NCBI GenBank assembly: GCA_016212295.1
Contig: JACRGO010000163.1
Location: forward strand, 1 to 13,723
Direction: 5' to 3'
Length of the DNA: 13,723 bases
Origin: Nitrospinota bacterium
Lineage (GTDB): Bacteria; Nitrospinota; Nitrospinia; JACRGO01
In this document: positions 1 through 6,232 of the stretch, in pieces
Layout: each line of letters begins with the position of its first letter
Position numbering within the stretch: the first letter of the stretch is position 1
The notes under the pieces: generated by a model
The model's input: only the letters and a program-made list of their open reading frames with translations
Database searches by the model: none
What the model was told of the DNA's origin: nothing
Program-made: the position numbers and the translations under genes

Positions 1-379
1 ACGTTTAGTGGAATACCAACGTTTACAACACCATTTTTTAATATAAAGCTACTGAAAAAAAGCAAAAAATAACGATAAAGCCACCGCACTCGGAGTTCAA
101 TGAGTTTTCTCCAAGTTTTTAGGAGCTAACTGGATAGGCATATTTTCTTTTTTTCTTCAATTTGGCCTCCTAAAGGCGGAACTACTAGCCGTGAACCTAA
201 ATATTCCGGGTGTACGCTGAATCAAAGGTATCTTTGAGAGTGCATTCAGCTTTTACCATTTTCGGGATTATTATTTGAACATCTTATGTTTACAATCTAC
301 TACAAGCGTAAACGCTCAAGCAATTTTCTCTATAATTTTGATTTTCAGAGCCCTTCCGGCAAACCTTTTTTTATTATCA
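1..379. other. AT-rich intergenic region upstream of orphan antitoxin
   Basis: No convincing gene is seen here in either strand. The stretch is more AT-rich than the rest of the window. The only structure I can point to is a modest inverted repeat: gctgaat at 216-222 pairs with attcagc at 244-250, with an inner caaag (223-227)/ctttg (232-236). This could be a small RNA hairpin or an operator. A BrnT toxin gene, the usual upstream partner of BrnA, was looked for here and not found. An open frame continues upstream from 380 to 275, but its product is hydrophobic and unlike the antitoxin family, so I treat that part as non-coding. Confidence 0.4.
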
Positions 380-616
380 ATGGGGTATGCCACGAAAACT
401 GAATACGATCTTTCGAAAATGAAGTCTCGCAAAAATCCTTATGCGGCAAAATTTAAAAAGTCCGTAACTATGCGTCTGAGTGAAGATGTCATTGGTTATT
501 TTAAGCAAATGGCGGAAGAGGCAGGCGTCCCATATCAAAGCCTCATCAATCTTTACCTACGAGATTGTGTAGCGCATCACAGAAAAATAGATATATCCTG
601 GCAAACTACACCATAG
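380..616 (+). CDS. BrnA/CopG-type antitoxin, apparently orphan
   Basis: This is a small 78-residue protein of the BrnA/CopG-like ribbon-helix-helix antitoxin group. Such proteins bind their own promoter as dimers and neutralise a partner RNase toxin. The family signature is visible: an N-terminal EYDLSKMKSRKNPYA segment, then the strand KKSVTMRLSEDVI (about residues 29-41), then two helices ending in PYQSLINLYLRDC and a short C-terminal tail with ISW. I chose the ATG at 380 because the family pattern begins a few residues later. A longer frame from 275 adds 35 hydrophobic residues with no family match. No Shine-Dalgarno sequence precedes 380; an internal ATG at 419 is an alternative. No toxin gene lies on either side: upstream is non-coding and downstream is a convergent TPR gene. 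It may be a solitary antitoxin left after toxin loss, or a stand-alone regulator. The family call is fairly secure; the orphan status holds only within this window. Confidence 0.75.
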   Translation: MGYATKTEYDLSKMKSRKNPYAAKFKKSVTMRLSEDVIGYFKQMAEEAGVPYQSLINLYLRDCVAHHRKIDISWQTTP

Positions 617-659
617 CTTACCTCCGGCATTACTGAACTCTGGTGGTTGAACATTATTA

Positions 660-2453
660 CTATTTCTTCAACTCTTCAACATACAGCTTCATTACTTCGG
701 ATTTTTCAAATTCCGGATCGAGTTCCCTGGCCTCTTGAATCACGTTTTTATTTTTCTGCAAGGACTCCCTGATATGTTGTATCGCCTTGTCACGATGCCC
801 AAGCAGAAGGGAACACTCCGCGATGTTAAGTAATTGCAGGTCCGCTTCGCTCTTGTCCACCTCCGCCAGCCAGGCATAGAGGTCATGGGCCTTCTGGAAT
901 TCTCCCTTTCCTTTATGATTTCTTGCCTCCTTGCCCACTGTTCTGAAAGCTGTCATTTCATCATTGCTTGCCGCTTTTTTATAAATCTCCGTTGCCGGGC
1001 CGCCTTTCTTTTCCAATACCAGGCGAGCGGCCTCCAGGGCTAATTTACCGGCCTCCCCGGTTTTTCTCTTGATCTCTTCCTGGGATATCTCAGGCTTGAG
1101 TTTCCCGGACAACTCTTCCTTGTACTTTTCCTTATACGCGGAGGCCACTTTCACCAGGGAATTAAAGGACATGCTTTCCTTCAGCGCCTTTTCCGCCTGG
1201 GGGTCGGCTGCAGCGATTTGTTTTGCCTCTTCCTCGAAAATGGAAACCGAAATGGCCATCTTTTTCTCGTTTTCCGCGCATTCTTCCTTGTCCAGGTGCT
1301 TTGCGATGTTATGGCATTCCTGCATTTGCTCCGAGGCCCTATCAAAAAATTGCCCTGCTTCCTTGTAGTCGCCTTTTTTCAGCGCATCCGTTCCCTGTCC
1401 CATCTGGCATTCCCCCATCAGGCGATGCGGACTGGGAGCTTCCTTCTTGATTTTTTTCGCGCTGGAGATGTTTTTTTGAGCGGAAATATATTTTTTTTGC
1501 TGGAGCTGGCCCTTGCCCAAATCAAGGTATGTATCGAAAAGCGATTTTTTCTGGGCGTCCCCTTTTCCCGCTGTTTCAAGAAGATCGATGGCCTTTTGAA
1601 GGACTTTTTCCATTCCCTGGTAATCCTCTTTTTCTCTCAGCCGTATCGCTTCATCCTTCAGTTCCAGGTACTTCTTGAAAGTATCAGCCGACTCCACAAT
1701 GCCTGCCCTGCTTTGGGAAACGGCCTTCCTCTTTTCCTTGTCTTTTAAAAAGATTTTTAAATCATTAAGAAGCCTTTGTTTAATCTGGTCAGATTTCTTC
1801 ACCAGGGCCGATTGGCCGGCGAATTGATTCACAATGGCGGCCACGTCCTCGCCCGTTACGCTTCCCCCGGCCAGTTTCTTCCGGGCGGCCTCTTTTCCGA
1901 CTTGCAGGTATTGATTATATTGCTGAACATCCTTGGCGGATGGCTCCAGTTCCTTTTCATAGTAAGTGGAAAAGGATATTCCCATTTCGCCGAACAGGTT
2001 GGAGCAAGATAGTAGATCGCTCGTGTCTAAATCACCGAAATCGACATGTACCTTTTCATTGTTTTCAATCTGGTAAATAAAATCCGCGCCCTTGACATAA
2101 TGGTTTATTATGAAGGCTTCCATGAAATTGTCGATTTCATTGCTGGAAAAACTGATGCCCTCCTGAGCCCATTTCATCTTGTTTTTCAGGATTTCCTTGG
2201 ATAATGGATCAAGCGCATTGCGGTATTCGTGGTTGTCATGGCAATTAAGAACAATGACCCTGTCTCTCTCGGCGGAATCCTTTCTTTTGAGGTTCTTCTT
2301 TAATTGTCCTATCAGCACGCCGATGATTTCATCGGCGTTGCCTGCTTTCGCCTGCTCCACACTGGAGGAGAGCCCCTTGAGAATCCAGGAAATGGCCAGG
2401 CAAGCCGCCGCATTCGTGCTTACAACCAGAAAGGTTTGTTCGTTTTTGTCCAT
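660..2453 (-). CDS. TPR-repeat protein of unknown function
   Basis: A 597-residue soluble-looking protein with no signal peptide or membrane segment. The N-terminal ~190 residues form a separate region that I do not recognise. It starts MDKNEQTFLVVSTNAAACLAI and includes a His/Asp/Cys-containing stretch, VLNCHDNHEY (68-77). From about residue 255 onward the sequence is helical, rich in Lys and Glu, with alternating helix pairs typical of tetratricopeptide repeats, for example around 264-292, 305-335, 350-385 and 515-565. The C-terminal repeat (NIAECSLLLGHRDKAIQHI) is the clearest, and the protein ends with the ELDPEFEKSEVMKLYVEELK pattern often seen at the end of TPR arrays. Such arrays act as protein-protein scaffolds. 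The ATG at 2453 is preferred over an upstream TTG at 2486, whose codons run into a repeat; no Shine-Dalgarno sequence is visible. It lies 120 bases downstream of hypX on the same strand, so co-transcription is possible, but a hydrogenase role is not supported by sequence. Confidence 0.7.
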   Translation of the reverse strand: MDKNEQTFLVVSTNAAACLAISWILKGLSSSVEQAKAGNADEIIGVLIGQLKKNLKRKDSAERDRVIVLNCHDNHEYRNALDPLSKEILKNKMKWAQEGISFSSNEIDNFMEAFIINHYVKGADFIYQIENNEKVHVDFGDLDTSDLLSCSNLFGEMGISFSTYYEKELEPSAKDVQQYNQYLQVGKEAARKKLAGGSVTGEDVAAIVNQFAGQSALVKKSDQIKQRLLNDLKIFLKDKEKRKAVSQSRAGIVESADTFKKYLELKDEAIRLREKEDYQGMEKVLQKAIDLLETAGKGDAQKKSLFDTYLDLGKGQLQQKKYISAQKNISSAKKIKKEAPSPHRLMGECQMGQGTDALKKGDYKEAGQFFDRASEQMQECHNIAKHLDKEECAENEKKMAISVSIFEEEAKQIAAADPQAEKALKESMSFNSLVKVASAYKEKYKEELSGKLKPEISQEEIKRKTGEAGKLALEAARLVLEKKGGPATEIYKKAASNDEMTAFRTVGKEARNHKGKGEFQKAHDLYAWLAEVDKSEADLQLLNIAECSLLLGHRDKAIQHIRESLQKNKNVIQEARELDPEFEKSEVMKLYVEELKK

Positions 2454-2486
2454 AGCGCGACGTGGCCGCAGCCAAAGGGGAAACAA

Positions 2487-2523
2487 AATTACAAATTACA
2501 AATTACAAATAAATTACAATTAC
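2487..2523. repeat. Short tandem aattac repeat upstream of TPR gene
   Basis: The word aattac occurs five times (2487, 2494, 2501, 2512, 2518), the first three with an exact 7-base period. The array sits just 5' of the TPR gene and directly in the hypX-TPR gap. A related piece, aattacaaataaa, recurs at about 4304-4316 just upstream of the hypX start. So the same repeat word precedes two consecutive minus-strand genes. The rest of the gap (2524-2573) is AT-rich with no other feature. Confidence 0.7.
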
Positions 2524-2573
2524 TGAATGCCAAAAACAATTCCATTCCCTTTTCCTTTGTTTGTTCTTTGTTA

Positions 2574-4286
2574 TTAAGGCGCCCTTCTTATGCGCCGGTG
2601 CTTCGCAAGGTGCGGAGGCGTGCGGGAGTGCGGGACCTTATAAACAAAATTGTGCCGCGCCACGTGGTAACTGGGATCGAACCCAAAAAAATTAAGCCGC
2701 ATGCGCTCCATCTCGGCGGCCCTGTAGGACTCCAGGGGCCTCAGTTTCTCGTCTTCCTCTCGCCGCCGCTTTTTTTCCAGGAGCATTTTTTCCAGATCAG
2801 GACCATTGGCAAGCTCCTCCGCGATTTGCTCCACCCTGGCCCTGAAATCCGGGACGTCCTTTCCAAAACAATCGTCGATCAATCCCATCTCCTTAGCCTC
2901 GGGCGCGCCCACAGGCAAGCGCTTTTCAGTGAGTTCCCCGGCTCTCTTCTCTCCCACCCGCCTGGGCAGGAGATAGGTCCAGTACTCGGATCCGTAAAGG
3001 TTCCCCATCTGCTTATAGTGGGGATTCAGGACCACGCCTTCGCGGGCGTAGACCTTGTCCGGGGCCAGGGCAAGGAAGACCCCGCCTCCGCCGGAATTCC
3101 CCTGCATTGCGGAAATAGTCAAGCGGCCCTCGGTTTCGATTACGGCGCGGGCGAGATCGTTCATGGCGTTGATGTTGCGCCACGATTCCTCGGCGGGACT
3201 CTCCGCCGCCTCGATTAAATTAAGATGTATGCCGTTGCTCCAGAAATCGGGTCCGCCCATAAGGACAATGGCCTTGGCGCCGCGCTCAATGGCGCGGCGG
3301 TAGACCACAAGCAGCCTGGCGCATTGCTCAACTCCCATTGCCCCGTTGTGGAACTCGAAGTGCAGATAGCCCACGCCGTTTTTTTCCTCGTAATAAATCT
3401 CACGGTAGGTTTTGCGGTCCAGGGGAGAGAACGGGTCCAGCGGACACTCAGGCACGTCGTTAATTTTCTCTTTCAGGAGCATGGCCGCCGGCAATTTGAA
3501 AGTCCTTTCCCCGTCCACCCTCCTTTTTAAATGGGTGATCCACACGGCCCCGTCCACAGTGGCGCGGCAGACGGCCCCGTGGCGCCTGGCGATGATCTCC
3601 CCTGCCTTCCCCTTCAGGACGCCTTCCTCAACGCCATTGAAGATAAAGAATTCCTCTCCGAAAATTTTGTCCAGCGCGCCTGGAAAGCCGTCGCCCGCGC
3701 GGATTTTTTTAAGCGCCACCACCGTTGAATCCGTCTCCCAATTAATGGCGCGTTCCTCCTGCTTCACTAATGGACGCCATTTTCCACGGACGCCCTCGCT
3801 GGATATGTCCAGCGGCTCCGGTCTGAAGTCTCTGCTTTCAAATCGCTGGATGGTTTGAAGAAGGGCCTCAACCGATGCCTCCGCGACCTCGCGGCGGTAA
3901 AGACCGCTCTTGCATGCCGGGCGCATTTTGAAATTCACCGCGGCCCATACATCACCGGCATCCATCTCGCCATTGGCCCGCAGGACCGTTACCCCCCATT
4001 CCTCCTCCCCGTCCATAATGGCCCGGTCAAGGGCGGAGGGTCCCCTGTCCCCCTTGGGCCCAGGATGAATGACCATGCACGGATGGTTTTTCCAGATATT
4101 CTCCGGTATGGCCCGCCGCAGGTAGGGGGCGATTATCATATCCGGCTGGAACAACTCCACGGCCTCCGTGGCCACGGAGTCGTTGATGTCGAACTCAACT
4201 GAGACCTCGTGTCCGCGCCGCGTAAGCTCCACGTAAAGGCGCTGGCTGAGGCTGTTAAAGGAGTGTGTGAGGAACAGGATTCGCAT
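2574..4286 (-). CDS. hypX: HypX/HoxX, CO-forming [NiFe]-hydrogenase maturation enzyme
   Basis: A 570-residue two-domain protein. The N-terminal ~280 residues are a formyltetrahydrofolate hydrolase/transferase fold, and the C-terminal part is an enoyl-CoA hydratase/crotonase fold. This order defines HypX (HoxX), which takes the formyl group of N10-formyl-THF, passes it to coenzyme A, and releases CO for the Fe(CN)2CO centre of [NiFe]-hydrogenase. Visible motifs are VIHPGPKGDRGPSALD (72-87) with the catalytic-type His74, MDAGDVWA (108-115) with the conserved Asp109, GGPDFWSNGIHLNLIE (344-359), the glycine-rich GNSGGGGVFLALAPD (396-410), and NPHYKQMGNLYGSEYW (421-436) with the tyrosines expected in the CoA/CO-release site. 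The typical C-terminal signature NFFGFDPSYHVARHNFVYK ends near residue 550; the last 20 residues (Arg/Pro/His-rich) look like an added tail. The start matches the family MRILFLTHSFNSL; no Shine-Dalgarno sequence is visible. It lies downstream of hypD on the same strand. HypX is classically linked to hydrogenases that must mature in the presence of oxygen. Confidence 0.93.
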   Translation of the reverse strand: MRILFLTHSFNSLSQRLYVELTRRGHEVSVEFDINDSVATEAVELFQPDMIIAPYLRRAIPENIWKNHPCMVIHPGPKGDRGPSALDRAIMDGEEEWGVTVLRANGEMDAGDVWAAVNFKMRPACKSGLYRREVAEASVEALLQTIQRFESRDFRPEPLDISSEGVRGKWRPLVKQEERAINWETDSTVVALKKIRAGDGFPGALDKIFGEEFFIFNGVEEGVLKGKAGEIIARRHGAVCRATVDGAVWITHLKRRVDGERTFKLPAAMLLKEKINDVPECPLDPFSPLDRKTYREIYYEEKNGVGYLHFEFHNGAMGVEQCARLLVVYRRAIERGAKAIVLMGGPDFWSNGIHLNLIEAAESPAEESWRNINAMNDLARAVIETEGRLTISAMQGNSGGGGVFLALAPDKVYAREGVVLNPHYKQMGNLYGSEYWTYLLPRRVGEKRAGELTEKRLPVGAPEAKEMGLIDDCFGKDVPDFRARVEQIAEELANGPDLEKMLLEKKRRREEDEKLRPLESYRAAEMERMRLNFFGFDPSYHVARHNFVYKVPHSRTPPHLAKHRRIRRAP

Positions 4287-4339
4287 TTATAAATTGGGGA
4301 TGAAATTACAAATAAAGTAACACTAAAAAAGGCTATCTG

Positions 4340-4453
4340 AACCACGAATTAGCACGAATTTTATAAAACTACTCTTTCCATTTCAAACTCTGAGTGCTGG
4401 TAGACTTCTTACTTTAAAAATAATTCGTGTTCATTAGTGTCCATTCGTGGTTC
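4340..4453. repeat. Inverted repeat of the ccacgaat/attcgtgg type in hypD-hypX gap
   Basis: The left arm (about 4340-4362, gaaccacgaattagcacgaa) is complementary to the right arm (about 4418-4453, containing attcgtgttc and attcgtggttc), with an extra copy of the word in the right arm. About 55 bases separate the arms. The word pattern (ccacgaat, acacgaat, in tandem and inverted) is the type seen as a dispersed intergenic repeat in many environmental bacterial genomes. It carries no ORF and is not a typical terminator, as no T-run follows either arm. Confidence 0.75.
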
Positions 4454-4500
4454 CTTCTTTTCTAAAACAGACTTTTTCAATGGGAGCGAGAAAAGAATGT

Positions 4501-4562
4501 CTCACACAAAGCCACTAAGCCACAAAGATTTTTTCTTTGTGATCTTTGTGCCTTCGTGTGAG
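4501..4562. repeat. Long hairpin immediately downstream of hypD
   Basis: The left arm ctcacacaaagccac... (4501-4530) pairs with the right arm ...ctttgtgccttcgtgtgag (4531-4562) with a few mismatches. Together they make a stem of nearly 30 bases with almost no loop. The cacaaag/ctttgtg word recurs several times within each arm. It begins 3 bases beyond the hypD stop codon, so it would be the 3' hairpin of the hypD transcript. It may stop RNA decay or attenuate transcription into hypX, but the T-tract of an intrinsic terminator is missing. I consider it a dispersed intergenic repeat first and a regulatory element second. Confidence 0.75.
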
Positions 4563-4565
4563 TGC

Positions 4566-5687
4566 CTATCTCCCGTGTCTTCTAAAGGTATAATACGCGG
4601 CGCAGGCGCCCTCGGAGGAGACCATGCAGGAGCCGACCGGGTTCTCCGGCGCGCAAACTGTCCCGAAGAGTTTGCAGTCAAACGGCCGCTTGATCCCGCG
4701 CAGCACTGCCCCGCATTCGCATCCCTTGCGCTCCTCGGTCTTGACGGACGGAATGGAGAACCTGCGCTCCGCGTCGAATTCAGCGTATTCTTTTTTTATC
4801 CTGAGTCCGCTGTAAGGGACCTGTCCAAGACCGCGCCATTCAAAAACCTTCCGCAGCTCAAAGACCTCCGCCACCAGTTCCTGGGCCTTCCTGTTCCCCT
4901 CCTTCGTCACCACCCGCGTGTATTGGTTCTCCACCTCGGCGCGGCGCTCGTTCAATTGTCTTATCAGCATAAGAACGGCCTGCATTATGTCCAGGGGCTC
5001 GAATCCGGCGATCACCACTGGCCGCTGGTACTCCTCAGCGAAGTATTCGTAAGGACGGCTCCCGATCACAGCGCTCACGTGGGCGGGTCCGATAAAGCCG
5101 TCCAGGGGGACCGTTCCAAATTCGCGGACGTGTGGAGATTCCAGTATATTCTGGATCGCGGCAGGGGTGAGGACGTGGTTGCAAAAGGCCGAGAAATTCT
5201 TGAGGCCGGACTTCCTGGCCTGCTGGATGGCCATGGCCGTCGGGGGCGTGGTGGTCTCGAATCCTATGGCGAAGAAGACCACTTCGCGGCCCGGATTTTC
5301 CCGCGCGATTTTCAGGGAGTCCATGCAGGAATAAACCATCCGCGCGTCCGCCCCCTGTGACTTGGCCTTGAGCAGGCTGGTCCCGTTGGAACCCGGGACG
5401 CGCAGCATGTCGCCGTAACTGCACAAAATCACTTCGGGAATGCGGGCCAGGGCCGTTGCATGGTCTATCCTGGAGATGGGCAGTACGCACACCGGGCAGC
5501 CTGGACCGTGGACCATTCGCACGTTTTCAGGCAGAAGGTCAGTGATCCCGTGCCGGAATATGGCGTGGGTATGCCCTCCGCAAAACTCCATGAGGTTGTA
5601 GGTCCTGGAGGGAAGGGCCTCGGCGTTGATCATGGCGGCCACGGCCTGTACGCGTTCCCTGCCGCGAAATTCCTCGACGTATTTCAT
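4566..5687 (-). CDS. hypD: HypD, [NiFe]-hydrogenase Fe(CN)2CO assembly scaffold
   Basis: A 373-residue protein of normal length for HypD, the cytoplasmic iron-sulfur protein that together with HypC holds iron while cyanide (from HypE/HypF) and CO are attached. Visible signatures are EFCGGHTHAIFRHG with Cys36, GPGCPVCVLP with Cys64 and Cys67, the IGFETTTPPTAMAI segment (141-154), and GFIGPAHVSAVIG (197-209). A Cys-rich C-terminus (Cys323, 325, 338, 345, 354, 362) supplies the [4Fe-4S] ligands. All expected cysteines appear present, so the protein should be active. The ATG at 5687 gives the family start MKYVEEFRG. The frame stays open to 5846, but those extra 53 residues run through a repeat fragment and match nothing in HypD. 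No Shine-Dalgarno sequence precedes 5687. It is followed on the same strand by hypX, 279 bases away. The other partners (hypA, B, C, E, F) and hydrogenase subunits are not in the window. Confidence 0.96.
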   Translation of the reverse strand: MKYVEEFRGRERVQAVAAMINAEALPSRTYNLMEFCGGHTHAIFRHGITDLLPENVRMVHGPGCPVCVLPISRIDHATALARIPEVILCSYGDMLRVPGSNGTSLLKAKSQGADARMVYSCMDSLKIARENPGREVVFFAIGFETTTPPTAMAIQQARKSGLKNFSAFCNHVLTPAAIQNILESPHVREFGTVPLDGFIGPAHVSAVIGSRPYEYFAEEYQRPVVIAGFEPLDIMQAVLMLIRQLNERRAEVENQYTRVVTKEGNRKAQELVAEVFELRKVFEWRGLGQVPYSGLRIKKEYAEFDAERRFSIPSVKTEERKGCECGAVLRGIKRPFDCKLFGTVCAPENPVGSCMVSSEGACAAYYTFRRHGR

Positions 5688-6037
5688 TATTATATAGTCA
5701 AAACTTTTTAAACCACAGATTACACAGCGCGGCATGGCCGCAATTAAAATAAATTTCGATGTATTCAAACGTTCGACGCTATTATGATGATACTTTTCTT
5801 GGCGTTTCCGGTCCAGTAAAACTTTTTCGCGGCAAGTAACTTTCAAAAGCGCTTTTTTTATTTTATAATTATTATTCCCCGGCTAATCTTTAACAACTAT
5901 CCTGGCAAAGGCAACGCTGTATCCGCATAATTTCATCATCTTTTTTGCAAGCGCTTCCCTGCGGCTGAATTTGCAATTCCACCCTTTTATATATCGGGAT
6001 TTCAAGGTTTTTCTTTATAAAACAAAGGGATTGCAGT
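5688..6037. other. Divergent intergenic region between hypD and the REC-PAS gene
   Basis: This is the first part of the 545-base gap between the divergent genes and must contain the hypD promoter. I can point to only one element, a repeat fragment at 5711-5741. It consists of aaccacagattacacag (5711-5727), a known-looking dispersed repeat word, joined to the small palindrome gcggc-atg-gccgc (5729-5741). A similar sequence, gcgcgacgtggccgca, lies just upstream of the TPR gene start (about 2456-2471). No gene, RNA family or clear promoter box is recognised in the rest. Confidence 0.45.
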
Positions 6038-6163
6038 GCGAGTGACTAAAGTGAGTTGAAGTTTAAAGCGCCTAAAGTTGTGGAAATTATTTTTTCTACT
6101 ATACAAAAAGAAACCTACCACAACTTCAGGCGCTTTAGTTCACTTGACACTTTAGTCACTCAG
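6038..6163. repeat. Long imperfect inverted repeat (46-base arms)
   Basis: The left arm 6038-6083 (starts gcgagtgactaaagtg, ends gcctaaagttgtgg) is complementary to the right arm 6118-6163 (starts ccacaacttcaggcgc, ends cactttagtcactcag) with roughly ten mismatches or indels. A 34-base AT-rich centre lies between them. The words actaaag and gcctaaag recur within the arms. A T-run follows the right arm (6165-6170), which would look like a terminator on the plus strand, yet no plus-strand gene lies upstream. It resembles a miniature inverted-repeat or dispersed palindromic element inserted between divergent genes. I see no transposase and no sure target-site duplication. Confidence 0.8.
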
Positions 6164-6232
6164 GTTTTTTGGGAATCACCTATTTTCATTAATCAATTTG
6201 CGAAGCTATGTTCTTAATTTTGAGGTGAAATA

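Noticed and set aside
130-260. Possible structured RNA or riboswitch upstream of the antitoxin
   Set aside because: Only short stems are seen and no known riboswitch or tRNA core motif could be recognised.
275-379. Longer start for the BrnA-like antitoxin
   Set aside because: The added 35 residues are hydrophobic and lie upstream of the family's normal N-terminus.
2304-5360. Long plus-strand open frames opposite hypX, hypD and the TPR gene
   Set aside because: The products have no family features, while the minus-strand frames encode clearly conserved proteins; these are antisense shadows.
5688-5846. In-frame N-terminal extension of hypD with a Cys-x-x-Cys
   Set aside because: The extension runs through an aaccacag-type repeat fragment and matches nothing in HypD; the ATG at 5687 gives the family's normal start and length.
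6118-6170. Rho-independent terminator (hairpin plus T-run)
   Set aside because: No plus-strand gene lies upstream to be ended, and the arms are far longer than a normal terminator; treated as an inverted-repeat element.
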